NCBI GenBank assembly: GCA_947500435.1
Contig: CANMRV010000007.1
Location: 186,001 to 250,000, forward strand
Length of the DNA: 64,000 nt
Direction of reading: 5' to 3'
From: an uncultured Flavobacteriaceae bacterium
GTDB lineage: Bacteria > Bacteroidota > Bacteroidia > Flavobacteriales > Flavobacteriaceae
Positions 1 through 8,699 of this stretch are shown here, piece by piece (the first letter of the stretch is position 1; each line of letters starts with the position of its first letter). The notes below the pieces were generated by a model. The model did no database searches. It had not been told where the DNA came from and saw only the letters and a list, made by a program, of their open reading frames with translations. Both the position numbers and the translations under genes were made by a program.

Positions 1-1089
1 TTTTGGTGCATCACTTTTCACCAATTTAGAACTAACGAAAATATAGATAGTTGGATCGATGTCAATGGTTTTATTTTGAAATAGATTGGTAAACTCTTCT
101 TTATAATCCTGACTAAAAAGAATGTTATGCAAATCTAACTCTGGAAACTCCTTATTAACTCCCCAATAAAATACCAAGGCAGATGATGAAGGTTCTAAGC
201 GATTGAATCTCTTTTTTAGTGGGTGATCCATCAGATTATTAATGACATAGTTGATATCGGAGTCTGACACTATCCTATCGAAAGTGAATGCCGTATCTCC
301 AACACTTACACCAACGGCAATTTTGTTCTTTATATCGATGGAAGTAACCAAAGAATTAAAATTAAAACGGACCCCCTTTTTTAGAGCAAGTTCATAAATG
401 TGTTGCACAATAGAATACATGCCTTGATCAGGAAAATAGGTTCCAAGATTGTTTTCGAGATGCGCTATTACGTTTAAGGTAGCTGGTGCTTTATACGGAT
501 TAGAACCATTATAGGTGGCATACCTATCGAACAACTGAGTAAGCAATGGGCTTTTAAAATTGCTCCTATTCTCACTATGCATGGATTTGTAAAAGCGAAT
601 CTTATTAACCTGAAACAGCGATTTCAAAACCGAAAATTTCAATAAATTCTTGATTTTATGCAAGGAGTTAAAAAGGAAGATATCCGATGTGATTTTATAT
701 ATCAAAGAAGCATTCTTAAAATATTTGTTGATGTTAGCTGGGTCTTCTCCTAGTTTTTGAGCGCACTCGTCGGCGAATTTTTGTTGATCAGACCAGGCGA
801 TAAGGTTTTCACCACTGTTGTAAAAATACTTACATAGTACCTCAAGCTTTTTGTAAGCAAAAGTTGATGGAACAGTTTCACCAGCCGCAATGTAAAGTTC
901 ATTTACGAGTTCTGGCAATGTAAATAGGGATGGACCTGTATCGAATCGATAACCCTCAACATTAATCTCGCTAATTTTTCCACCGGGAGAAGCATTTTTT
1001 TCAAATACAGTTACTTCATGTCCTTTTGATGCTAATCTGCATGCGGTAGCCAAACCACCAATTCCGGAACCAATAACTGCAATTTTCAT
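1..1089 (-). CDS. crtI: Phytoene desaturase (CrtI/CrtN family), 3' end missing
   Basis: The frame is open from an ATG at 1089 to the window edge (363 codons); roughly 490 residues are usual, so the C-terminal quarter lies outside. The N-terminus holds the dinucleotide-binding motif GSGIGG (residues 7-12), followed by a glutamate-ended strand (VTVFEKN) and SPGGK, as in FAD-dependent carotenoid desaturases. The family desaturates phytoene towards lycopene at the membrane. It is translationally coupled to the upstream cyclase gene through an ATGA overlap at 1086-1089, so both enzymes are probably made from one message. A related desaturase or ketolase of the same family is possible because the C-terminus is not visible. 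Confidence 0.88.
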   Translation of the reverse strand, partial: MKIAVIGSGIGGLATACRLASKGHEVTVFEKNASPGGKISEINVEGYRFDTGPSLFTLPELVNELYIAAGETVPSTFAYKKLEVLCKYFYNSGENLIAWSDQQKFADECAQKLGEDPANINKYFKNASLIYKITSDIFLFNSLHKIKNLLKFSVLKSLFQVNKIRFYKSMHSENRSNFKSPLLTQLFDRYATYNGSNPYKAPATLNVIAHLENNLGTYFPDQGMYSIVQHIYELALKKGVRFNFNSLVTSIDIKNKIAVGVSVGDTAFTFDRIVSDSDINYVINNLMDHPLKKRFNRLEPSSSALVFYWGVNKEFPELDLHNILFSQDYKEEFTNLFQNKTIDIDPTIYIFVSSKLVKSDAPK

Positions 1090-1784
1090 GCTGTTCTCGT
1101 TTTTTTAAATCCCGTTTCAAACATATGAGTTAGCGCCAACGGTAATAAAAGCAGTGAAAAATTATAAAACATATCTTCAATTGGAATTGACAAAATACGA
1201 ATTCCCAATATTGCTTCTGGGTTGTAATCAAAAACAGCTTGTTCAATTCCTGTACCCGTTAAGATTCCGTTTATAATAAAAAATGGGATAAGTAAAATCG
1301 GATATATAGCTAAATAGTATTGCACCACTTCTCCGGCAAAATAATAGCTCATTAAAAGTATCACTGGCAAAACAAGAAAAACAACAAAAGTATAGATGAA
1401 ATCTTTATATAAAACTGACATCATAACTGATACAACTACGATAAGAAAAGTTACAAATTTTGTCCATTGCTCATTGAGCTTGAATCTTGGGAAATGAAAT
1501 TGAACTGCGTAAAACGAGAACGCACAGGCATACGGAATGACAATAAAAAAAAGATATTCCTCTAAAGGGAGCTTATTTATATAAATACCCGAATTATAGA
1601 TTGGGTTGAAAAACCAATATCCCATATCGGTAAAGATGATATCCCAGATGACGAAAATAAACATGGTTATTAAGATAGCAGGAAGCAGGTATTTCCAACG
1701 CTTATACAGTCTAAGGTTTTTCTCGAAACTCAAAGCAAGAGGCCCCGCAAGTGAAAAAAGAAGTACAAGTAAATAGAGTGACAT
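1086..1784 (-). CDS. Fused lycopene cyclase (CrtYc/CrtYd type)
   Basis: 232 residues, strongly hydrophobic, with about seven membrane segments. Two copies of the lycopene-cyclase-domain pattern are visible: FNPIYNSG...PLEEYLFF (about residues 59-81) and DYNPEAILG...PIEDMFYN (about 187-208). The P-(L/I)-E-(E/D) motif in each half is the family hallmark, so this is the fused form of the heterodimeric CrtYc/CrtYd cyclase, which closes the beta-ionone rings of lycopene. The stop codon overlaps the start of the phytoene desaturase by four bases. Promoter not identified; the long spacer upstream presumably holds it. Confidence 0.85.
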   Translation of the reverse strand: MSLYLLVLLFSLAGPLALSFEKNLRLYKRWKYLLPAILITMFIFVIWDIIFTDMGYWFFNPIYNSGIYINKLPLEEYLFFIVIPYACAFSFYAVQFHFPRFKLNEQWTKFVTFLIVVVSVMMSVLYKDFIYTFVVFLVLPVILLMSYYFAGEVVQYYLAIYPILLIPFFIINGILTGTGIEQAVFDYNPEAILGIRILSIPIEDMFYNFSLLLLPLALTHMFETGFKKTRTA

Positions 1785-2181
1785 AGTTTATAATTTTCTT
1801 GTGCTCTATGCCAGTTGAATTTTATTGGTGATGTAAATAGAGATTAATGCCATTTCTTAACTCTATTAGACATTCGAATTCGCTTATTAAGTAATTTCTC
1901 TACACGAGTGCAATTTATTTTAGTCTAAGTTCACTGAAATAAAGATAAGTCAGATACACTGCATTCCTTTTTGAATTGTTAGGCAGCGCACCTTGATCAC
2001 TTCTAAAGCAACTCTGAAATCTCTGACAAAAGTAATAATCTTTTTCAAGCTTGCCTATTTTTCGAATAGGCACATGCGCAATACCACAAACCTTTCTGCT
2101 TATAGCTTGGTAATCTTTTGAGTTTGACAGACCTGGGAACCACAAGTAAAATTAGTGGTTGTAAAGATGACTTAGCTAAAA

Positions 2182-2250
2182 GGTTTACTACTCTTAAAAA
2201 AAGGAGGTTTGAATACACGATTTACAAGAGTATTATTAAACTTGTAAACC
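2182..2250. repeat. Nested imperfect inverted repeat
   Basis: Outer arms GGTTTAC (2182-2188) and GTAAACC (2244-2250) enclose inner arms TACTCTT (2189-2195) and AAGAGTA (2226-2232); the right side carries an 11-nt bulge. The loop includes an A-run and AAGGAGG. No gene ends next to it, so a terminator role is not obvious. Confidence 0.45.
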
Positions 2251-2395
2251 GAAAAAACATTTTTTGAGAGAAAACCAAATAAAAAATAGCTTGCAGATTA
2301 CATTTGAAAAAAGCGCATTTATGAAAGAAGAATTAAGGTATTCTAGCGACAAATAAAGCCATACAGCAAAAACTCGCATGAAAAGCCCAATTCCA

Positions 2396-2413
2396 TCCCG
2401 ATAGCGATAGGGA
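2396..2413. repeat. Degenerate GATAGC palindrome
   Basis: TCCCGATAGCGATAGGGA: 18 bases whose outer four pairs and three of five inner pairs match. It is clearly related to the perfect palindrome at 33939-33956 upstream of lpdA, and lies 27 bp upstream of the miaE -7 box. Confidence 0.5.
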
Positions 2414-2439
2414 CTAAAATAAGTTACTGTTTTCTTTCC

Positions 2440-2447
2440 TATTTTTG
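2440..2447 (+). promoter_or_regulatory. -7 promoter box for miaE
   Basis: TATTTTTG matches the flavobacterial -7 consensus TAnnTTTG exactly and would place transcription start about 14 nt before the miaE ATG. No TTG is found at the expected -33 position. Confidence 0.5.
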
Positions 2448-2464
2448 CTGCCAAAGAAAACGTC

Positions 2465-3046
2465 ATGCTAGGTTTAAAACTTCCCACAGACCCTCGATGG
2501 GTAAATATCGTCGAAAAAAATATCGATGAAATTTTAACTGACCATGCTTATTGCGAGCAGAAAGCCGCAAGCACGGCAATTTCATTGATTGTAAGTTTCC
2601 CAGAGTTTACCGAGCTGATTGAAGAAATGATTGCACTTTCCCGTGAGGAAATGGGACATTTTAAAATGGTTCATGACCGAATCATAGCCCGAGGAAAAAC
2701 TCTAGGTAGAGACCGCAAAGATGAATATGTTTTACAATTGGTCAAGTTCTTTCCAAAAGGCGGTAGCAGAACCACCCAGCTTGTCCATAGGCTTTTATAT
2801 GCTGCGTTAATCGAAGCGCGAAGTTGCGAACGCTTTCGATTATTATCCGAAGAGTTAGAAGATAAGGAACTAGCAGAATTCTATCATAAATTGATGGTTA
2901 GTGAAGCCAGCCACTATACCATGTTCTTAAAATTTGCTCGACAATATGGAGACCGCGAAGAAGTGGATAAAAAGTGGCAGGATTTATTAACTCATGAGGC
3001 CGAGATTATGAAAAATCTTAGCAAGAGCGAGAGTATTCATGGATAA
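2465..3046 (+). CDS. miaE: tRNA-(ms2io6A)-hydroxylase MiaE
   Basis: 193 residues, the full length of the family. The start LKLPTDPRW and the ferritin-like four-helix pattern are typical. Diiron ligands can be picked out: E31 (CEQKAA), E62 and H65 (EEMGH), E117 (IEARS), E147 and H150 (SEASH). The family hydroxylates the isopentenyl side chain of ms2i6A37 in tRNA, an oxygen-dependent step. It stands alone, convergent with ppk1, with its own -7 box just upstream. Confidence 0.9.
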   Translation: MLGLKLPTDPRWVNIVEKNIDEILTDHAYCEQKAASTAISLIVSFPEFTELIEEMIALSREEMGHFKMVHDRIIARGKTLGRDRKDEYVLQLVKFFPKGGSRTTQLVHRLLYAALIEARSCERFRLLSEELEDKELAEFYHKLMVSEASHYTMFLKFARQYGDREEVDKKWQDLLTHEAEIMKNLSKSESIHG

Positions 3047-3058
3047 AAAAGTACCTAA

Positions 3059-3128
3059 TTGGCAGTTGCAGTTAGCAGTTTTAACTTTTACTAAAAGGTA
3101 TTTTCTGGTTACTGCCAACTGAGACTGC
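3059..3128. terminator. Inverted repeat of GGCAGTT heptads between miaE and ppk1
   Basis: Three 7-bp-spaced units GGCAGTT, GCAGTTA and GCAGTTT (3061-3081) face ACTGCCAA (3111-3118) and a further ACTGCC (3124-3129). TTGGCAGT/ACTGCCAA is a perfect 8-bp pair. It fills the whole space between two convergent genes, so it may end transcription in both directions. A related element lies at 5729-5783. Confidence 0.5.
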
Positions 3129-5204
3129 CTACTTTCCTTCTAACTTCTCCAAATAATAATCATACATCGCGAACTGCGAACGGACTTTTTTGTTACCATT
3201 TTTACGATACGCATTATCTTGCGATTCATTGAAAACGCGTGCTTTCACATTATCACTCCAAGACATTTCAAAAGTATCTAATAGTTCTTGCTTGATATCT
3301 TCATCATAAATAGGGCAACCAACTTCTACACGATTATCTAAATTACGCGTCATCCAATCCGCTGAAGAAATGTAGATTTTTGTATCCCCATTATTTCCGA
3401 AAATAAAAATACGGGGGTGTTCCAAAAACTTATCTACAATACTGATGGCCTCGATATTTTCACTCATTCCCTGAATTCCAGGAACCAAACAACAGACCCC
3501 TCTAATAATCAATTGAATTTTCACTCCGGCGTTACTTGCCTCGTATAGCTTATCAATCATTTTATAACTGGTAAAGCTGTTCATTTTGATTTTGATATAA
3601 GCTTCTTTACCTGCCAATGCACTTTCTATTTCTTTGTCGATTAGCTTTAGGAAAGTACTCTTTGTATAATGGGGTGAAACTATAAGGTGTTTGTACTTAT
3701 TAATCTTATAAGTCGTCTCAAAGAAATCGAAGACTTTGTTCAATTCTTTAAGTATCGCTTCATGAGCTGTAAATAAGGTGTAATCCGTATAAATACGAGC
3801 TGTAGCTTCACTAAAGTTCCCGGTACTGATGAATCCGTAGCGTTTCACTCCCTCCTCTTCTTCGCGTTCAATCACGCAGACCTTACTATGCACTTTGAGT
3901 CCGGGAACTCCAAAAATAAGTTTTACACCCTCCGCTTGAAGTTGCTCTGCATATTCTATGTTAGCCTGCTCATCAAAACGTGCTTGCAATTCAATTTGAA
4001 CTGTCACTTGCTTCCCGTTTTTTACAGCGTTGATTAGTGATGCCGCTACCTGCGAATTACTAGCCAAACGATATACCGTGATTTTAATGGACCTCACTTT
4101 TGGATCCAAAGCCGCTTCTCTAAGAAACTTAATGACATATGAAAATGTGTGATACGGGGTATATTGTAAATAGTCTTTTTTGGCAATTTGCTCAAGTAGA
4201 CTACCTTCCATACTGAAACCTTTTACGGGTAAGGGAGTAATCTTTTCATACATTAAATCTTGCCTACCCAAGCTAGGAAAGCCCATATAATCTCTTCTGT
4301 TATGATAACGTCCTCCGGGGATTACACTATCTGTATCCTCAATATGCATTTTCTCTCTAAGAAAATCCAAGGTATCTTTTCCAATGCTCTTATCATATAC
4401 AAACCTTACTGGATCTCCCAACTTTCGATGCTCCACACTTGAAGATATTTTGGCAATAAAACTTTTACTAAGGTCATTGTCCATATCTAGCTCAGCATCC
4501 CTTGTAATTTTAATCATGTGCGCCGATATAGACTCATATTCAAACATAGTGAAAATGCTACGAAGGCAATAGCGAATGAGGTCATCTAAAATGATGATGT
4601 AATTTTTATCACCGTCTTTTGGCAACACAACAAAGCGGTCAATACCTTTAGGGATTTCTATTAAAGCAAATCGTTTCTCTTTTTCTTCAGCTATCTGATC
4701 GCCAATTATTATCATCTTAACGGCCAAATAAGCAGCAGTATCTTTTAAGGTGGGAAACTTGGTAAGATCATTTAGTATAATCGTCATCAATTGCGGACTC
4801 ACATTCTGAAGGAAATAACTTTTAACAAAGTCCCGGTGCTTTGGGTTAAGCTGTGTCTCTTTGATTATAAAAATATTCTTATCTTCTAACTCCGCTTGAA
4901 TATTCTTTAAAATATGCACACTTCTCGCTTGTTGGTCAATTACTATTTTAGTAATTTCCTCCAAGAGATCTTTTGCCGTCTCTCCACCCAAAACACTCTT
5001 TCCTGTTTTTCCGGCTTCAAATATTCGCTTTACGGTGGCATATCTAACTTTAAAGAACTCATCGAGATTATTAGAGTAAATTCCTAAAAAGCGGAGCCTT
5101 TCAATCAAGGGTACATTGGTATCCGTGCTCTCTTGCAAAACGCGCTCATTAAACCATAACCAACTGATTTCGCGGTTTACATATTGATTTTTGGCTTTTA
5201 TCAT
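3129..5204 (-). CDS. ppk1: Polyphosphate kinase 1
   Basis: 691 residues from the ATG at 5204, the usual size for PPK1. An upstream in-frame ATG at 5264 would add 20 residues inside sixA; the later start is preferred because it gives an ATGA overlap with the sixA stop and the family-typical opening VNREISWLWFNERVLQE. Order: N-terminal helical domain, head domain, then two phospholipase-D-like catalytic domains. The autophosphorylated histidine is in GLKVHSKVCVIE (about H439), followed by FISTGNFSE. It makes long-chain polyphosphate from ATP reversibly. Cotranscribed with sixA; the pairing suggests linked control of phosphate stores and phosphohistidine signalling. Confidence 0.95.
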   Translation of the reverse strand: MIKAKNQYVNREISWLWFNERVLQESTDTNVPLIERLRFLGIYSNNLDEFFKVRYATVKRIFEAGKTGKSVLGGETAKDLLEEITKIVIDQQARSVHILKNIQAELEDKNIFIIKETQLNPKHRDFVKSYFLQNVSPQLMTIILNDLTKFPTLKDTAAYLAVKMIIIGDQIAEEKEKRFALIEIPKGIDRFVVLPKDGDKNYIIILDDLIRYCLRSIFTMFEYESISAHMIKITRDAELDMDNDLSKSFIAKISSSVEHRKLGDPVRFVYDKSIGKDTLDFLREKMHIEDTDSVIPGGRYHNRRDYMGFPSLGRQDLMYEKITPLPVKGFSMEGSLLEQIAKKDYLQYTPYHTFSYVIKFLREAALDPKVRSIKITVYRLASNSQVAASLINAVKNGKQVTVQIELQARFDEQANIEYAEQLQAEGVKLIFGVPGLKVHSKVCVIEREEEEGVKRYGFISTGNFSEATARIYTDYTLFTAHEAILKELNKVFDFFETTYKINKYKHLIVSPHYTKSTFLKLIDKEIESALAGKEAYIKIKMNSFTSYKMIDKLYEASNAGVKIQLIIRGVCCLVPGIQGMSENIEAISIVDKFLEHPRIFIFGNNGDTKIYISSADWMTRNLDNRVEVGCPIYDEDIKQELLDTFEMSWSDNVKARVFNESQDNAYRKNGNKKVRSQFAMYDYYLEKLEGK

Positions 5205-5689
5205 TCTCTTAATTGCTTTGGAAAAATAGTTTGTTTCGTTATTCCCTTTTCTATGGATTTCCAATCTTCGACATCGAATTCCAACTGTGCCAATCCACTT
5301 GTGGGAACGTTTTCAATATAGGTATTTCCAAGGGAATTGGCAATGTGCGTAAAGGCATGATTATGCCCAAAAATCAGTACGGTATTTAAATCATCATCTA
5401 GCTCTTTTACAAACTGAAGAACGTATTCTCCTGAAAAATCATACAACTCATTGACCACGCGGAATTTATCCAACGGGAAATAGAGTTGCCTTGTAAAAAT
5501 CATACTCGTATGGAGAGCTCTATTTGCCGGACTTGAAAAAGCAGCATCAATAGGAATGCCTTGTTCGTTGAACTTTTCCGATACCAAATGTGCATCATTA
5601 ATACCTCTTTGTAATAGCGGGCGATCTTTATCCCCAACGGAATATTCCCATGAGGATTTGCCATGTCGGACTAGAATTAGTGTTTTCAT
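5201..5689 (-). CDS. sixA: SixA-like phosphohistidine phosphatase
   Basis: 162 residues from the ATG at 5689, which gives the standard opening MKTLILVRHGKSSW; a longer frame to 5779 would run through a repeat element and is not credible. The RHG motif holds the catalytic His9, and the second histidine is in IFGHNH (about H109), as in the short bacterial branch of the histidine phosphatase superfamily. E. coli SixA removes phosphate from phosphohistidine proteins such as ArcB or NPr. Upstream member of a two-gene unit with ppk1 (four-base overlap). Confidence 0.85.
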   Translation of the reverse strand: MKTLILVRHGKSSWEYSVGDKDRPLLQRGINDAHLVSEKFNEQGIPIDAAFSSPANRALHTSMIFTRQLYFPLDKFRVVNELYDFSGEYVLQFVKELDDDLNTVLIFGHNHAFTHIANSLGNTYIENVPTSGLAQLEFDVEDWKSIEKGITKQTIFPKQLRE

Positions 5690-5728
5690 TCTTAATGAGT
5701 CTTTACAATGGGGAAGAATAGTATTCAG

Positions 5729-5783
5729 TTTGCAGTGGCAGTTGGCAGTTGGCAGAAAAATCTGAACAGAACTGCCCACTGCC
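5729..5783. repeat. GGCAGTT heptad repeat with facing inverted copy
   Basis: A 7-bp unit GGCAGTT is repeated in tandem at 5737-5755, preceded by a degenerate copy, and faces ACTGCCCACTGCC at 5771-5783. It lies between the pdxH stop and the sixA start. The unit is the same as that beyond the end of ppk1 (3059-3128), so the two elements bracket the ppk1-sixA pair. Confidence 0.6.
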
Positions 5784-5796
5784 TCCGCCTATTGCT

Positions 5797-6441
5797 TTAC
5801 GGTGCTAATCGCTCCATTTTCCAGTCTATATTTTCAAGTGTATAGCGAATTCTGTCATGCAGGCGATTTGGTCTTCCTTGCCAAAACTCCATTGAAACAG
5901 GCTTTACAATATATCCTCCCCACCAATCTGGGCGATTGATTTCTTTACCTTCGTACTCCTTCTCAAGTTCTGTCAGCCTTTCTTCCAAGACTTCCCTGGA
6001 TGGAATTACACTGGATTGTTCAGAAACTATTGCACCCAACTTGCTTCCATTTGGACGGGATTCAAAATACCCATCGGACATATTTTCTGCGATTTTTTCA
6101 GCTTTTCCCTTAATAATAATTTGTCTTTCAAGATTTGGCCAAAAAAAGGAAATACAAACATTCGGATTCTCCGCTATCGCTTTCCCCTTCTCACTTTCAT
6201 AATTGGTATAAAAGATAAATCCTTCATACGTATATTTTTTTAATAACACCACTCTTCCCTTTGGGAAACCGTCTTTTCCAATGGTGGAAATGGTCATAGC
6301 ATTAGGCTCATCTACTCCCTCAGAAGCTTCAACCTCATAAAACCATTTTTGAAAAAGCTCCATAGGATTATCTGAAATAGTCTCCTCCGTCAAGGCGCTC
6401 TTTTCATATGATTTACGGTAATTTCCTAAATCCTTTTGCAT
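5797..6441 (-). CDS. pdxH: Pyridoxamine 5'-phosphate oxidase
   Basis: 214 residues, normal for PdxH. FMN- and substrate-binding motifs are visible: RVVLLKKY, FYTNYESEKGKAI, FFWPNLERQI in the core, and the C-terminal signature MEFWQGRPNRLHDRI. The enzyme oxidises pyridoxine or pyridoxamine 5'-phosphate to pyridoxal 5'-phosphate with molecular oxygen and FMN, in the cytoplasm. It has its own transcript or leads the pdxH-sixA-ppk1 series; the GGCAGTT inverted repeat just downstream may separate the two units. Confidence 0.95.
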   Translation of the reverse strand: MQKDLGNYRKSYEKSALTEETISDNPMELFQKWFYEVEASEGVDEPNAMTISTIGKDGFPKGRVVLLKKYTYEGFIFYTNYESEKGKAIAENPNVCISFFWPNLERQIIIKGKAEKIAENMSDGYFESRPNGSKLGAIVSEQSSVIPSREVLEERLTELEKEYEGKEINRPDWWGGYIVKPVSMEFWQGRPNRLHDRIRYTLENIDWKMERLAP

Positions 6442-6548
6442 GGAATCATTTTATACTGCAATTTACAACATCTAGTCCATCCAATTTAAGGGATATCCTC
6501 TAATATTTTTTAGTAAATTTCCAGTAATATTCTTTAAATCAAATAGAT

Positions 6549-6983
6549 ATGAAGTTTAGCTGCCATGTTGATATCAAAGCACCATTAAATAAGGTAATAG
6601 ACCTATTTGAAAATCCTGATAATTTGAAAGAATGGCAGGATGGTTTTATAAGTTTTGAGCCTGTAAGTGGAGTACAGGGAGAGGTTGGGTCCAAATCGAA
6701 GCTTATTTATGAAAAATTAGAACTTATTGAAACCATTATCCGCAATGAACTACCGGAAGAGTTTAAGGCGAACTACGAACATAAACATATGGTAAATACA
6801 ATGTCTTGTAGGTTCGAAGCAATTGATTCCAATACCACTCGATTAGATCAAGAAATACACTACACAAAGTTCAATGGCTTTGTAATTAAATTATTGGCTA
6901 AGTTATTTCCGGGAATGTTCAAAAAGCAAGTTCAAAAATGGCTGAATCAGTTTAAAGATTTTGTTGAGAGACAAGATGTTTAA
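6549..6983 (+). CDS. SRPBCC (START-like) family protein
   Basis: 144 residues with the pattern of the START/Bet v1 helix-grip fold: an opening strand (KFSCHVDIKAPLNKVIDLFENPDNLKEW), long beta strands and a C-terminal amphipathic helix. These proteins bind hydrophobic ligands; the ligand cannot be guessed. The last four bases overlap the end of the convergent rnz gene, leaving no room for separate terminators. Confidence 0.7.
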   Translation: MKFSCHVDIKAPLNKVIDLFENPDNLKEWQDGFISFEPVSGVQGEVGSKSKLIYEKLELIETIIRNELPEEFKANYEHKHMVNTMSCRFEAIDSNTTRLDQEIHYTKFNGFVIKLLAKLFPGMFKKQVQKWLNQFKDFVERQDV

Positions 6984-7885
6984 AACTCAAATACCTTACC
7001 ATCATCCGCTAATTCTACATTTTCAAAAATCGTCTGCGCTTCTTCTTTAAAAAGCTCAATGGATTTATATCTTGTAGAATAATGTCCTAAAATTAAAGTC
7101 CCGACTTCAGCCTCCTTGGCAATAGCCGCTGCCTCTTTAGCAGTAGCATGTTTAGTTTTGGCGGATAGATGCTCTTCGGAATCTAAAAATGTGGATTCAT
7201 GGTATAAAACATCCACAGCCTTTATTTGTGAAATTATCTCGGGCATATAGGCAGTATCACTACAGTAAGCGTAAGCCTTAGGTTTTGGAGGATCAAAAGT
7301 CAACTCAATATTTGAGACAACTGAACCATCCTCTAAAGTAATATCTTTCCCGTTTTTGATGTTCTGGAAAGATGACGTATCAATTTTATAATTCCGCACA
7401 GCTTCAATATTCAACTTCCGTTCACCCAATTTCTCTTTAAACAAAAATCCATTGGTATAAACCCTATGATTTAAAGGAATGGTCTCTACTGATACTTTAT
7501 CATCTTTATAAATCAGTTCCGTTTCTTTGGAAGTCAACTCATGAAAAATCAAAGGGAAATTCGTCCAAGAATCACCGAGCTTTAAAAGAAGGGTGATAGC
7601 TTCTTTAACTCCTTTAGGACCGTAAATATGCATTTTTTTATCTCTACCCAATAAGCGAAAAGTGGATATTAATCCGGGTAATCCGAAGAAATGATCTCCA
7701 TGTAGATGAGAAATAAAAATATGATTGATTCGGGAAAACTTTATTTTGTTCTTTCGCAATTGTACTTGTGTTCCCTCGCCACAATCGATAAGAAACATAT
7801 GTCCCTTAATCTCCAAAACTTGAGATGTTGGATTGGTTAAAGTCCTAGGTGTAGCTGCATAACAGCCTAAAATATGAAGTTTCAT
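6980..7885 (-). CDS. rnz: Ribonuclease Z
   Basis: 301 residues, the short (ElaC-type) form. The metallo-beta-lactamase motif HLHGDH is at residues 60-65, and further metal ligands appear in YCSDTAY and in LGHYSTRY. SQVLEIKGHMFLIDCGEGTQ at the N-terminus is typical of tRNase Z. It cleaves the 3' trailer of pre-tRNAs lacking encoded CCA. Last gene of the pyrR-pyrB-STAS-DUF3291-rnz series (12 bp after the previous gene). Confidence 0.93.
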   Translation of the reverse strand: MKLHILGCYAATPRTLTNPTSQVLEIKGHMFLIDCGEGTQVQLRKNKIKFSRINHIFISHLHGDHFFGLPGLISTFRLLGRDKKMHIYGPKGVKEAITLLLKLGDSWTNFPLIFHELTSKETELIYKDDKVSVETIPLNHRVYTNGFLFKEKLGERKLNIEAVRNYKIDTSSFQNIKNGKDITLEDGSVVSNIELTFDPPKPKAYAYCSDTAYMPEIISQIKAVDVLYHESTFLDSEEHLSAKTKHATAKEAAAIAKEAEVGTLILGHYSTRYKSIELFKEEAQTIFENVELADDGKVFEF

Positions 7886-7897
7886 TTTGGCTGCTAA

Positions 7898-8365
7898 TTA
7901 AGGTTTATATTGATTGGCTTCGTCCGCAGAAAAATCACTTTTAAAAGTAAATGCATAGGGAGTTTCCCCGTTTGCATTCAAATACTTTAAACGTTCTTTC
8001 GCATCTTGAGGAGTTAGTTGCACATTTTCAGGAACATACCAAAGTGCCATGTGCATATCTTTCATGCTACTAAACCACTCCTTCTTCCGCTTGAAAATCT
8101 CAACATGAGCCGAACTATAGGTAAAATCGAAAAGAGATTTCTTTGAACTCCAGACGGACATATTCACAATAATGAATTCATCTTCAAAAACTTGAAGGGA
8201 GGTGGCATTGTCATTGTCATCTTTCAAACGCCAAACAAAGCCCTCATTATTTTCCGCTAATTGATTAATACTATCAAGATTTGCCACAAAATCGGCCATT
8301 ATCGGGCTATCAATCGGAGCCAACATTCTAGCAATATTGACCTGAGCCAAATTGTATTTAATCAT
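7898..8365 (-). CDS. DUF3291 family protein
   Basis: 155 residues. The opening YNLAQVNIARMLAPIDSPIMADF and the centre NMSVWSSKKSLFDFTY...WFSSMKDMHMALWYVP match the DUF3291 family as I know it, a dimeric alpha-beta barrel like antibiotic monooxygenases. The substrate is unknown. The start overlaps the stop of the STAS-like gene by four bases and the gene sits in the pyrimidine/RNase Z operon. Confidence 0.75.
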   Translation of the reverse strand: MIKYNLAQVNIARMLAPIDSPIMADFVANLDSINQLAENNEGFVWRLKDDNDNATSLQVFEDEFIIVNMSVWSSKKSLFDFTYSSAHVEIFKRKKEWFSSMKDMHMALWYVPENVQLTPQDAKERLKYLNANGETPYAFTFKSDFSADEANQYKP

Positions 8366-8694
8366 ATGCCTAAATCACGTTCTATTTCTTCCATTTCTAT
8401 GATATCTCGAGCTTCCTGAAGAGTTGGCACAACAACGATTTCTTCTGGTACTTCATCATAGGCAACCTTGTCTGTAACCAAAACAAATGATTTATGGGCA
8501 CCTCTGTGTTTGTTCGAGAGTGCCAGAAATTCCAAAACATTGCCTGCGCTTAATTTCGAAAAGGAAAATAGATTAATAATCAAATGGTCGTTCTTAATTT
8601 TTGGGTAGGCGTTGTTCAAATTTTCCAAAAACGTGAACAACTTAATATTCTCTTGAAAAACCGTAGTGGTTGTTCCTTTTTTGTCAAATACCAT
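8362..8694 (-). CDS. Small STAS-like domain protein
   Basis: 110 residues. After a short N-terminal strand, the pattern DHLIINLFSF, SAGNVLEFLALSNKHRGAHKSFVLVTD, VPTLQEARDIIEMEEIERDL follows the alternating strands and helices of STAS domains (anti-sigma-factor antagonist fold), ending in an acidic helix. I recall homologues being labelled ribonuclease Z in databases because of this neighbourhood; no metallo-beta-lactamase motif is present here. Cotranscribed between pyrB and DUF3291 (5 bp gap upstream, 4 bp overlap downstream). Function unknown. Confidence 0.65.
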   Translation of the reverse strand: MVFDKKGTTTTVFQENIKLFTFLENLNNAYPKIKNDHLIINLFSFSKLSAGNVLEFLALSNKHRGAHKSFVLVTDKVAYDEVPEEIVVVPTLQEARDIIEMEEIERDLGI

Positions 8695-8699
8695 AGCGC

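Larger units (their letters stand above)
1785..2464. other. 680-bp spacer without a convincing gene
   Basis: Between the divergent lycopene cyclase and miaE genes. It contains two short minus-strand open frames (76 and 83 codons, at 1915-2145 and 2236-2487) that resemble no family I know; the second runs into the miaE start. It also contains a nested imperfect inverted repeat at 2182-2250 (GGTTTAC/GTAAACC outside, TACTCTT/AAGAGTA inside), a degenerate palindrome at 2396-2413 and the miaE -7 box at 2440-2447. Most likely regulatory and decayed sequence. Confidence 0.6.

Noticed and set aside
1915..2145. 76-codon minus-strand open frame in the crt-miaE spacer
   Set aside because: No family resemblance, no start signal, erratic composition; best seen as chance.
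2236..2487. 83-codon minus-strand open frame
   Set aside because: It runs into the miaE start and its -7 box on the opposite strand and has no recognisable pattern.
5205..5264. Longer N-terminus for ppk1 from the ATG at 5264
   Set aside because: It would overlap sixA by 64 bp and add residues unlike PPK1; the ATGA overlap at 5201-5204 is the natural start.
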